Shown in pieces: positions 1 through 6,289 of a stretch of 6,822 bases of DNA (position 1 is its first letter; every line of letters begins with the position of its first letter). Both the position numbers and the translations under genes were made by a program. The notes under the pieces are model-generated. The model was not told the origin of the DNA. It worked only from the letters and a program-made list of their open reading frames with translations, and did no database searches. This DNA comes from Acidimicrobiales bacterium (lineage in GTDB: Bacteria > Actinomycetota > Acidimicrobiia > Acidimicrobiales > Palsa-688), in NCBI GenBank assembly GCA_030039575.1, contig JASHVH010000097.1, forward strand, positions 1-6,822, given 5' to 3'.

Positions 1-1595
1 GGTAGGAAGCTGAAGATGCCACCACCGTCGTTGTCGACGACGACCACATCGAGGTCGATGGCGGACCGGAGGCCTGTCAGCAGCGCGCCCGCGTCATAGA
101 GGAAGGCGAGGTCGCCGACCAGGGCGACGACCTGGGCCCGACCACCCGGCCCGGGGCCCGTGGAGGCGGCTACCCCCAGGGCGGTGGAGAGGACGCCGTC
201 GATCCCATTGGCACCCCGGTTGGCCAGGACCCTGATGCCCGCCCGGGGCCGGCTCCACCATTCCACCTCCCGGACCGGCATCGACGACGACACGACCACG
301 GCCGCGCCCGTGGCCACCTCGTCCAGCAGGCAACGGGCTATCCCCGGCTCCGTTAGGCCATCCTCTCCGGCCAGGACCGCGTCGATGGCGCTCTGAGCCA
401 GCGCGTCAGCGCGAGCCCACTGACGCCCCCAGGCGCTCTGCGCAGGAGCGGGCGACGCGGTCCTCAAGTTGTCGGCGACGGTGTGGCAGAGCAGGCCCGG
501 GTCGGCCACGATGACCTCCCCCGGGGGGCGGTCGGGCACCGCCCAAGCACCGCCGGGGTCAACCAGGACCTGGGCACAGCCGAGCCCGGCCAGCCACTCG
601 TTCACCACCCGGGAAGCCCATGGGGCGCCTAGCCGCAGGACCAGCTCGGGACGCCACCCGCGTACGGGAGCGGCCCGCAGCAGCGCATCTGCGGTCCCGA
701 TGGCACCAGGCAGGCGGCAACCGCTCTGGGGGGTGGCCAACACGGGCCACCCGGTGGCCTTCGAAAGCGACCACACGGCGTCGGGTTCGCCGGCTCCGGC
801 ACCGGCCACTATCACGCCTCGTTCTCCGGCCCCAACCAGCAGCTCCACGGCACCGGCGGGAGGCGGGCGCAGGGCTGACGGCTCGACGCGATGCCACGGG
901 GCGCCATCTGGTCGACCCAGGCGCAGCCAGCGCAGGGCTCGGCGGCGGTCCGCGCCGGCGCCGGCCCCCAGCGCCGCCTCTATGGCTTGGTCGGTCTCTT
1001 CGTCCTCGGCTGGCTCCAGGACCGCCTCGGCCCGGCCCAGCAGCGGCTCTCTGAACGCCAGGTTGAGGTGCACAGGCCCCGGCGGGTGCGCCCCTCCGGA
1101 AGCCTCCCGAACCGACCGGGACGCCAGCGAGCGCCAAGACCAGGCGGCGCCCAGGTCGGCAGGGCCGGGGTTCGCCTCCCAGCGCACGCCGCCGCCGAAC
1201 AGCCCGACCTGGTCGACGGTCTGGGGAGCGCCGAAATCATGGAGCTCCTCGGGCCGGTCGGCCGTAACCGCCAGCAGCGGGACGCCCGCGTGGTCCGCCT
1301 CGACCACGGCGGGGTGCAGTTCGGCCGCGGCGGTGCCGCTCGTCGTCACGACGGGAGCCGGCGCCCCGGTGGCCAGGCCGAGGCCGAGGGCGAAGAAGCC
1401 GGCGGACCGCTCATCGGCCAGTACGTGCAGGCGGAGCGCGCCCCGTTCCGCCGCCTCGGCCAGGGCGACGAGCACCGGCGTCGACCGGGACCCCGGGCAC
1501 GCCACCGCGTTGCGCACGCCGGCCCGCAACCATTCGTCAACCAGGACGGTGGCAAAGGCGGCCTGAACGTCTTCGGGCGGCGGAGACTGTCTCAT
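1..1595 (-). CDS. menD: MenD, SEPHCHC synthase (partial, C-terminus beyond left edge)
   Basis: Thiamine-diphosphate enzyme of menaquinone synthesis: isochorismate plus 2-oxoglutarate gives 2-succinyl-5-enolpyruvyl-6-hydroxy-3-cyclohexene-1-carboxylate and CO2. The frame is open from ATG 1595 to the left edge, 531 codons of a family usually about 550-580 long, so only the tail is missing. Visible in order: CPGSRSTP (33-40); DERSAGF (61-67), whose Glu62 matches the catalytic ThDP-activating Glu; TTSGTAAAE; TADRPEEL and GAPQTVDQ; GPVHLNLAFREPL; SSSMPVRE (about 436-443); NRGANGIDG (459-467); and the ThDP/metal motif GD (494-495) to ND (522-523), then GGGIFSF. ATG 1595 is the first start after an in-frame TGA at 1634-1632 and has no good Shine-Dalgarno of its own. 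It sits inside a 20-bp repeat and overlaps the stop of a tiny upstream ORF. Divergent from menH. Identity is very secure. Confidence 0.96.
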   Translation of the reverse strand, partial: MRQSPPPEDVQAAFATVLVDEWLRAGVRNAVACPGSRSTPVLVALAEAAERGALRLHVLADERSAGFFALGLGLATGAPAPVVTTSGTAAAELHPAVVEADHAGVPLLAVTADRPEELHDFGAPQTVDQVGLFGGGVRWEANPGPADLGAAWSWRSLASRSVREASGGAHPPGPVHLNLAFREPLLGRAEAVLEPAEDEETDQAIEAALGAGAGADRRRALRWLRLGRPDGAPWHRVEPSALRPPPAGAVELLVGAGERGVIVAGAGAGEPDAVWSLSKATGWPVLATPQSGCRLPGAIGTADALLRAAPVRGWRPELVLRLGAPWASRVVNEWLAGLGCAQVLVDPGGAWAVPDRPPGEVIVADPGLLCHTVADNLRTASPAPAQSAWGRQWARADALAQSAIDAVLAGEDGLTEPGIARCLLDEVATGAAVVVSSSMPVREVEWWSRPRAGIRVLANRGANGIDGVLSTALGVAASTGPGPGGRAQVVALVGDLAFLYDAGALLTGLRSAIDLDVVVVDNDGGGIFSFL

Positions 1596-1615
1596 TGCGG
1601 CAGCGACCGGGTCAT
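1592..1615 (-). CDS. Possible 7-codon upstream ORF 2, coupled to menD
   Basis: ATG 1615 reads MTRSLPQ and stops at TGA 1594-1592, overlapping the menD ATG (1595) as ATGA. It mirrors upstream ORF 1 in length and in its M-T-R-x-x-x-Q pattern because both arise from the same 20-bp repeat. It has no Shine-Dalgarno of its own, so translation would have to come by termination-reinitiation from upstream ORF 1. Confidence 0.28.
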   Translation of the reverse strand: MTRSLPQ

Positions 1616-1635
1616 TGCGCGCGAGTTCGGGTCAT
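1612..1635 (-). CDS. Possible 7-codon upstream ORF 1 of the menD leader
   Basis: ATG 1635 reads MTRTRAQ and stops at TGA 1614-1612, which overlaps the next ATG (1615) as ATGA. It is preceded by GGTGAT (about 1650-1645), a good match to the extended anti-Shine-Dalgarno complement, 9 nt before the ATG. That is the best ribosome site visible in the menD leader. The peptide resembles no family and may matter only as a ribosome-delivery or coupling device. It could also be a by-product of the 20-bp repeat. Confidence 0.3.
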   Translation of the reverse strand: MTRTRAQ

Positions 1636-1640
1636 TGCGC

Positions 1641-1805
1641 CAGAATCACCCGGTGGCTCAAGACCACCCGTCAACGGACGACCACCAATCGGCAGAGGCT
1701 CACGAACTGGCACAGTACTCATCGCCAAAGAACCCGCCCGTAGACACGGGGGCGCCCCAGGCACGGCTGACCGAGACGGGGGTGCTCCCGATAGGCCCAC
1801 GACTG
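1641..1805. promoter_or_regulatory. Divergent menD/menH control region
   Basis: About 165 bp lie between the repeat array and the chosen menH start, and both genes must draw their promoters from this interval or its edges. I see no textbook pair of boxes. A minus-strand TTGACG (1674-1669) could be a -35 for menD, but the region 17-19 bp on (GGGTGA or GTGATT) is a poor -10. Two similar GC-rich segments, GACACGGGGGCGC near 1744 and GAGACGGGGGTGC near 1773, are of unclear meaning. No RNA gene is evident. An N-terminally longer MenH would use part of this stretch. Confidence 0.4.
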
Positions 1806-2666
1806 ATGGCCGGGCCGAGGACGGGCCCCGCAGACGCGGGCGCCGGAGAGGGCGCCGCCGCGTACGGCCCGGTCCCGACCGGGGCCCTTTCCGTCACTCG
1901 TACCGGCGATGCCGGCGGGCAGGGCCCAGGCCCCCTCGTGCTCCTGCACGGCTTCACCCAAACGGGCGCCTCGTGGGCCCCCGTGGTCGAGGCCCTCCAT
2001 GGCCGGTTCCCGGTAGTGCTTCCCGACGCCCCCGGTCACGGCGGCTCTTCCGGCGTACGAGCAGGTCTGTGGCAGACGGCCGACCTGTTGGCCGCGGCCG
2101 TCGCCGGCCCGGCTATATGGGTGGGCTATTCGATGGGCGGGCGAACTGCGCTCCATTTGGCCCTGGCGCACCCCGAGAAGGTGGCGGCGTTGGTCCTGGT
2201 CAGTACCTCGGCCGGCATCGACGACGACGTCAAACGAGCGGCCCGGCGGACGGCCGACGAGGCGTTGGCGCGGCGGGTCGAATCAGAAGGTACGGAACGT
2301 TTCCTGGCGTGGTGGCTGGCCCAACCGCTGTTCGCCACCCTCCCCCGGCACAGCGCCGGCCTCGAGGACCGTCTCACGAACACGCCCGAAGGCCTGGCGG
2401 CCAGCTTGCGCTTGGCCGGCGCCGGTGCTCAGGGCTCCCTCTGGCCCAGGCTCGGCGAGCTGGGTCGCTCGGCCATGCCGGTGCTCCTGCTGGCGGGCGA
2501 ACTCGACCGCGACTACCGCAGCTATGCCGAACGCATGGCCGCCCTCATCGGGCCGACGGCGCACGCCGGGACCGTGCCCGGCGCCGGGCACGCCTGCCAT
2601 CTGGAACGGCCCCGTGAGGTGGCGGCGGCCATCGCCGGTTTTTGGGAGGGGGTAGCTCCGGTCTAG
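1806..2666 (+). CDS. menH: MenH, SHCHC synthase (alpha/beta-hydrolase fold)
   Basis: Removes pyruvate from the MenD product SEPHCHC to give 2-succinyl-6-hydroxy-2,4-cyclohexadiene-1-carboxylate, in the cytosol. 286 residues with an alpha/beta-hydrolase layout: oxyanion-loop motif LLHGFTQTGASW (46-57), DAPGHGGS (74-81), nucleophile elbow GYSMGGR with Ser109, WWLAQPLF (169-176), RLTNTPEGLAASLR (189-202), acid Asp234 in GELD, and His262 in GAGH. Tyr108, Ser109, Arg113 and Trp170 line up with Tyr85, Ser86, Arg90 and Trp147 of E. coli MenH, which separates it from generic hydrolases. The start is the weak point: ATG 1806 and GTG 1782 both lack a clear ribosome site, and the first 25 or so residues are Gly/Ala/Pro-rich and outside the fold. 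The same frame stays open far upstream, antisense to menD, but that part is not coding. The stop shares a CTAG with the menA stop. Confidence 0.93.
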   Translation: MAGPRTGPADAGAGEGAAAYGPVPTGALSVTRTGDAGGQGPGPLVLLHGFTQTGASWAPVVEALHGRFPVVLPDAPGHGGSSGVRAGLWQTADLLAAAVAGPAIWVGYSMGGRTALHLALAHPEKVAALVLVSTSAGIDDDVKRAARRTADEALARRVESEGTERFLAWWLAQPLFATLPRHSAGLEDRLTNTPEGLAASLRLAGAGAQGSLWPRLGELGRSAMPVLLLAGELDRDYRSYAERMAALIGPTAHAGTVPGAGHACHLERPREVAAAIAGFWEGVAPV

Positions 2667-3541
2667 AGAGCCAGGCCAATGGCGAGTAGCACGCCCAGGA
2701 CCAATTGCGCTCGCCCGGTGGCTCCCAGGACAGGGATGAGCGCAGGCCCTTCGGCTCCCGAGGCCACGGCGCGCAATGGCACCAGGGCGAAGGGGAGGGC
2801 GCCCAGGCCGAGCAGCGCCCAGGGGCGGCTGACGGCCAACGGGACCACCAACAGGACGGCCAGGAGGACACACCCCTCGTAGAACCGTCGGGTGGCGGCC
2901 GGGCCCAGGCGCACGGCCAGCGTGCGCTTGCCGGCGGCGGTGTCACCGGGTATGTCCCGCAGGTTGTTGACCACCAAGAGGGCCACGGCCATGAGGCCCA
3001 CAGGGAGCGCGGCCAACACCTCGAGCGTCGTCAGCGCCTCGGTCTGGACGTAGGCGGTCCCCGTGGTCGCCACCAGCCCGAAGAAAACGAACACGGACAG
3101 TTCGCCCAGCCCGACGTAGCCGTACGGGCGCGGGCCGCCGGTGTAGGACCAGGCCGCCGCAACGCACACCGCGCCCAGCGCCACCAACCACCACCCGGCC
3201 ACCGCCGCCAGGGCCAGCCCGGCTACTCCGGCGACGGCGAAGGCCATCAGGGCGGCCCGTTTGACGGCCGCCGGGGTCGCCAAACCCCCCGCCACCAACC
3301 GTACCGGGCCCACCCGTACGGTGTCCGTGCCCCTCACCCCGTCGCTGTAGTCATTGGCGTAGTTGACGCCGACCTGGAGCGACAACGCCACCACCCCGGC
3401 CAAGACGGCTCGCCACCAGATGGCCGCGCCGTAGGCGACCGCCGCCCCGGTACCGACGAGCACGGGCACCGCCGAGGCCGGCCATGTCCGCGGGCGCGCC
3501 CCGGTCACCCACGGGTGCCTCACGGGGCTCTGCTGTACCAT
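2663..3541 (-). CDS. menA: MenA, 1,4-dihydroxy-2-naphthoate polyprenyltransferase
   Basis: Integral membrane UbiA-family enzyme that joins the polyprenyl diphosphate tail to 1,4-dihydroxy-2-naphthoate to give demethylmenaquinone. From ATG 3541 it has 292 residues, mostly hydrophobic with about eight to nine membrane segments. It opens with the MenA-type GARPRTWPAS (14-23). The first Asp-rich prenyl-diphosphate/Mg site is N-Y-A-N-D-Y-S-D-G-V-R-G-T-D (60-73). The second is D-I-P-G-D-T-A-A-G-K-R-T-L (196-208). Start choice: ATG 3541 has GAGAAAGG (3559-3552) 10 nt upstream. The longer in-frame GTG 3574 adds 11 charged residues and has no ribosome site. Divergent from menE; converges on menH with a 4-bp shared CTAG stop. 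Motif spacing and the men neighbours favour MenA over UbiA or other prenyltransferases. Confidence 0.94.
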   Translation of the reverse strand: MVQQSPVRHPWVTGARPRTWPASAVPVLVGTGAAVAYGAAIWWRAVLAGVVALSLQVGVNYANDYSDGVRGTDTVRVGPVRLVAGGLATPAAVKRAALMAFAVAGVAGLALAAVAGWWLVALGAVCVAAAWSYTGGPRPYGYVGLGELSVFVFFGLVATTGTAYVQTEALTTLEVLAALPVGLMAVALLVVNNLRDIPGDTAAGKRTLAVRLGPAATRRFYEGCVLLAVLLVVPLAVSRPWALLGLGALPFALVPLRAVASGAEGPALIPVLGATGRAQLVLGVLLAIGLAL

Positions 3542-3615
3542 CCTGCTGCGGCCTTTCTCGTTCGCCTCGTCCACGGGCGGGCGCTCACACAGGTCCTGGC
3601 GGCAAACTAGCGAAC
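3542..3615. promoter_or_regulatory. Short divergent menA/menE control region
   Basis: Only 74 bp separate the two start codons, so the promoters must sit back to back or overlap the genes. The menA side carries the GAGAAAGG ribosome site (3559-3552). A minus-strand TAGTTT (3609-3604) fits the TANNNT -10 pattern for menA, but no -35 is recognisable. On the menE side there is no convincing Shine-Dalgarno before ATG 3616. Confidence 0.35.
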
Positions 3616-4755
3616 ATGCCCGACCTCGTGGCGATCGACCTGCCTGGCGGCCCGCAGTTCGTGGCTGCCCTCGGGGCCGCGTGGGAGGCCGGGAACGCGG
3701 TCGCCCCCCTTGACCAGCGCCTGGCCCCGCCGGCCCGGCGGCGCTGGCTGGACATGCTGCGGCCCGCTCGCGTCGTCAGCGCCGAAGGTACGGAGCGCCG
3801 CCCGGGAGCGAGGCCCGTCGAAGAGGGCGACGCGCTGGTCGTGGCGACCAGCGCCAGCACGGGGGGGCCCAAGGGGGTGGTCCTGACCCACGAGGCCGTG
3901 ACCGCCTCTGCCCGCGCCACTTCGGCCCGCCTCGGCGTCGACCCGGCCACCCACCGCTGGCTGGCCTGCCTACCTCTCAGCCATATCGGGGGGCTCTCCG
4001 TTGTGACCCGCTCGCTGCTGACCGGCACGCCCCTTACCGTCCTCGACGGCTTCGACGCCGCCCACGTCAGGGCCGCTGCCGGCCCCGACGTCCTCGTCTC
4101 GCTCGTCCCCGCCACGCTGGCCCGGGTGAGCGCCGCCTGCTTCTACAAGGTGGTACTGGGTGGGTCGGCGCCGCCGGCGGCGCTGCCCCCCAATGTGGTG
4201 ACTACGTACGGCATGACCGAGACCGGTAGTGGCGTCGTGTACGACGGTGTGCCGCTCGACGGCGTCGAAATTTCGATATCGCCCGCCGGCGAGGTATTGC
4301 TGCGAGGCCCAATGCTGCTGCGGGCGTACCGCGACGGCACGGCCCCGCTCGACGAGCACGGTTGGTTGGCCACTGGCGATGCCGGGTTTATAGACTTGGC
4401 CGGGAAGTTGCAAATAAGTGGCCGTCTTTCAGACCTGATAATTACCGGCGGGGAAAACGTGTGGCCGGCCGCGGTAGAACCGATCCTCCGCCAGCACCCA
4501 GGGGTGGCGGAGGTGGCCGTGTCCAGCCGGCCCGACCCCGCCTGGGGTGAGCGGGTCGTAGCTTGCGTGGTGCCGGCCTGTCCTCCCGGCCCACCGGAAC
4601 TGGCAGAACTGCGCGCCCTCGTGGCTCAGCAGCTAGCCGCGTTTGCCGCGCCAAAGGAGTTGTTGATCGTCGAGTCGCTGCCCAAGACCTCGATCGGCAA
4701 GCTCAAGCGTCAGGCGCTACGAGAACACGTCCTCCGCCAGCCGGGCTCGCGGTAG
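3616..4755 (+). CDS. menE: MenE, o-succinylbenzoate-CoA ligase
   Basis: ATP-dependent ligase of the ANL (acyl-CoA synthetase) superfamily that adenylates o-succinylbenzoate and transfers it to CoA, feeding MenB. 379 residues, close to the short actinobacterial MenE and shorter than the roughly 450-490 of other phyla; the N-terminal region is trimmed. Core motifs in order: P-loop TSASTGGPKG (78-87), with Ala where most family members have Gly; LPLSHIGGL (119-127); VVLGGSAPP (179-187); YGMTETGSG (198-206); GWLATGDAGF (249-258); hinge motif SGRLSDLIITGGENVWP (268-284); and PKTSIGKLKR (356-365), whose Lys362 is the expected catalytic Lys. ATG 3616 is chosen because it leads directly into the domain; the frame upstream lies over menA and is non-coding. 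Codons 258-276 are unusually AT-rich. It converges on the flotillin gene with a 17-bp gap. Confidence 0.93.
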   Translation: MPDLVAIDLPGGPQFVAALGAAWEAGNAVAPLDQRLAPPARRRWLDMLRPARVVSAEGTERRPGARPVEEGDALVVATSASTGGPKGVVLTHEAVTASARATSARLGVDPATHRWLACLPLSHIGGLSVVTRSLLTGTPLTVLDGFDAAHVRAAAGPDVLVSLVPATLARVSAACFYKVVLGGSAPPAALPPNVVTTYGMTETGSGVVYDGVPLDGVEISISPAGEVLLRGPMLLRAYRDGTAPLDEHGWLATGDAGFIDLAGKLQISGRLSDLIITGGENVWPAAVEPILRQHPGVAEVAVSSRPDPAWGERVVACVVPACPPGPPELAELRALVAQQLAAFAAPKELLIVESLPKTSIGKLKRQALREHVLRQPGSR

Positions 4756-4772
4756 TACGACCCGGCGCAGCC
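4756..4772. other. 17-bp convergent menE/flotillin junction without terminator
   Basis: The menE stop (4753-4755) and the flotillin stop (minus, 4775-4773) are 17 bp apart. Neither this gap nor its immediate flanks show a GC hairpin followed by a T run, so transcripts from both sides probably overlap or end by a factor-dependent route. Confidence 0.6.
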
Positions 4773-6053
4773 TTATTTCCTGCCCGTCCCGGGCGCCGCA
4801 GGCCTGGTCGGACCGGGAGAAATGGCCGGCTGTGGGGGCTGGCCGCCCGGCTGCTGTGGCTGGCCTGTGGCCGGCGCGGCCTGAGCAGCTGGTGGAGCTT
4901 GAGCCGCCGGCGCCGGTTGAGTGGCCGGCGGTCGGGGTTGGCTCGCCCCCAGCAGGGCACCGACGGCGCCGGTGTCGGCTTTCCCATTTGTGCTCCGGAC
5001 AACGTCGAGGATCGAGTTCACTTGTGAAGCCAACCCGGCCACCAGCTGGCCCAGACCTTCGGCGCCGTTGAGGACGGTCACGTTGGCCTGACGAAGCTCG
5101 CCGGCCGCCGCCGAGATGATTTGCGGCATGTTCTCGACCAGCATGCGCTCGAGCACCACGCCGCCTGAAGTAGCGGTCGCCTCGGCCTGCAACCGGGTGG
5201 CGTCTGCCTGCGCCCGGGCCAGGGTGCGTACCTTTTCGGCTTCCGCCTCCGCCGGGCGGACCACCTCGGCCACCAGTTGCTGACGCCGCAGTTCCGCCTG
5301 GGACTGGGCCACTTTGGCCTGCTCAGCCAAAACATCTTGCATGGCCTTGGCTTGGGCCAGTGGCCCGGCCTGGGCGGCCGTCTGCTGGGCCTGGTCGATC
5401 TCCGCCTGGTACTGCGCCTTGGCGACAGACGTTTCTTGCTGGTACTGGGCCTGGTTACGGTCCGACTCCTGGCGCACTTTCGAGGCCGCCTGGTCGGCTT
5501 GGGCCTGCGCAATTTGAGCGGCTTGGTTTACGGCCGCAATATGCGGCTGGGAAAGCGCCTTGATGTAGCCGGCCTGGCCATCGTCGATGGACTCGATCTG
5601 GAAAGCATCGACTACTAGGCCCAATTTCGCCATTTCCGGCTTGGAGGCGTCGAGCACTTCCGAAGCGAGCTTTTGGCGTTCCCGAATAATGTCCTCGACC
5701 GTCATGGAGCCGACGATCGAGCGCAGATGGCCGGCGAAAATGCGCCCTACTAGTTCAGTCATCGCGTCCTGGTCGTCGAGGAAACGCCGGCCGGCGTTGG
5801 CGATGGAGTCGTTGTCGTCCCCTACCTTAAAGGCAATAACCGCCCTTACCTGCAAAGTTATGCCTTGCTGAGTCACGCACGGCTCCGCCACCTCGGCCTC
5901 TTGCATGGCCAACGTTAAGAACCGAATTTGGTTCCGGACCGGCAACGCGAACGCTCCATGCCCAACGACGATGCGGAAAGGGGCATCTCCCCGGTTCCTG
6001 CTGCCGGATATAAGCATTGCTTGATTAGGGGACGGGACATGCCAACCAAACAT
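4773..6053 (-). CDS. Flotillin-like SPFH-domain protein without N-terminal membrane helix
   Basis: Flotillins form large oligomeric scaffolds on the inner face of the membrane, linked to lipid order and membrane-protein organisation. 426 residues: SPFH (band 7) domain about 1-170, including AMLISG (12-17), FLTLAMQEAEV (45-55), GRIFAGHLRSIVGSMTVE (103-120) and ERQKLASEVLD; an Ala/Gln/Glu-rich coiled coil about 170-295; a conserved flotillin end (VLERMLVENMP at 300-310, then VTVLNGAEGLGQL at 325-337); and a low-complexity Pro/Ala/Gln tail (about 370-426) ending GRK. The start is firm: AGAAAGG (6066-6060) lies 6 nt before ATG 6053, and no hydrophobic segment precedes the SPFH domain. Its opening resembles animal flotillin-1 more than Bacillus FloT/FloA, which begin with a membrane segment. 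The only Cys is Cys59. It lies 23 bp downstream of the NfeD-like gene, surely co-transcribed. GC is visibly lower than in the men genes. Confidence 0.9.
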   Translation of the reverse strand: MFGWHVPSPNQAMLISGSRNRGDAPFRIVVGHGAFALPVRNQIRFLTLAMQEAEVAEPCVTQQGITLQVRAVIAFKVGDDNDSIANAGRRFLDDQDAMTELVGRIFAGHLRSIVGSMTVEDIIRERQKLASEVLDASKPEMAKLGLVVDAFQIESIDDGQAGYIKALSQPHIAAVNQAAQIAQAQADQAASKVRQESDRNQAQYQQETSVAKAQYQAEIDQAQQTAAQAGPLAQAKAMQDVLAEQAKVAQSQAELRRQQLVAEVVRPAEAEAEKVRTLARAQADATRLQAEATATSGGVVLERMLVENMPQIISAAAGELRQANVTVLNGAEGLGQLVAGLASQVNSILDVVRSTNGKADTGAVGALLGASQPRPPATQPAPAAQAPPAAQAAPATGQPQQPGGQPPQPAISPGPTRPAAPGTGRK

Positions 6054-6076
6054 GACGTGCCTTTCTTTTATAGGCG

Positions 6077-6289
6077 TTAAATGGGCGCCACCAACACGGA
6101 GCGAGCTCCCCTATCGGCCAGGACGACAACTTGAGTCCCTACTGCCACCGCCTGGTCGGCGTACGCGATGTAGGACTCAGTCGCTCCACGGACCCGCAGT
6201 TGGATTTCTCCGGCGCGGCCCTCACCCGGGATCGCTACAGTGACGAACGCCGGGCGCCCCACGACGCTGTCAGCCGTCTCGTAGCTCAT
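6077..6289 (-). CDS. Small NfeD-type OB-fold protein, partner of the flotillin
   Basis: 70 residues resembling only the soluble C-terminal OB-fold of NfeD proteins: V-V-G-R-P-A-F-V (9-16), PGEGRAGEIQLRV (21-33), ADQAVAVGTQVVVL (44-57) and a final SVLVAPI. NfeD proteins are the standard genetic partners of SPFH proteins and are thought to work with them at the membrane. Full-length family members also carry membrane segments, and some a serine-protease domain; both are absent here. Two in-frame ATGs are possible. 6289 has TAAGG 8 nt upstream and is preferred. 6322 adds 11 residues, has no ribosome site and is directly preceded in frame by TAG, so no longer form exists. First gene of a two-gene operon with the flotillin. 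The family call rests on pattern and context, as the protein is short. Confidence 0.72.
   Translation of the reverse strand: MSYETADSVVGRPAFVTVAIPGEGRAGEIQLRVRGATESYIAYADQAVAVGTQVVVLADRGARSVLVAPI

Larger units (their letters stand above)
1591..1640. repeat. Three 20-bp direct repeats at the menD start
   Basis: The octamer TCATTGCG occurs at 1592-1599, 1612-1619 and 1632-1639, exactly 20 bp apart. Copies 2 and 3 share the 13-mer CGGGTCATTGCGC (1608-1620 and 1628-1640). Copy 1 is diverged at its edges and contains the menD start codon on the minus strand. Spacers are largely different, so selection on the core or an old duplication both fit. Exact 20-bp phasing, about two helical turns, would suit an operator array bound on one face. 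On the minus strand each core reads CGCAATGA, a potential start site. Confidence 0.85.

Noticed and set aside
469..1566. 365-codon plus-strand open frame
   Set aside because: It is the antisense shadow of menD, with Ser/Arg/Pro-rich composition and no motif.
1669..1674. TTGACG as a menD -35 box
   Set aside because: The hexamer is good, but no TANNNT lies 16-19 bp downstream, so it is not called as a promoter.
891..1805. Long plus-strand open frame joined to the front of menH
   Set aside because: It lies antisense to menD, whose motifs are unmistakable, and encodes an Arg/Gly/Pro-rich sequence with no family features. It is a by-product of high GC.
1839..1857. GGCGCC inverted pair as a hairpin or terminator
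   Set aside because: The stem is only 6 bp with no T run, and it lies within the likely menH N-terminus; GC-rich DNA gives such pairs by chance.
3542..3574. Longer menA start at GTG 3574
   Set aside because: It has no ribosome site and adds a charged segment unlike other MenA openings. ATG 3541 has a GAGAAAGG at suitable distance.
2705..3610. 301-codon plus-strand open frame
   Set aside because: It is antisense to menA. Its His/Gly/Arg-rich, domain-free sequence mirrors the hydrophobic menA codons.
3484..3615. Longer menE start at 3484
   Set aside because: The added segment overlaps the menA coding region and has no family resemblance. ATG 3616 leads straight into the domain.
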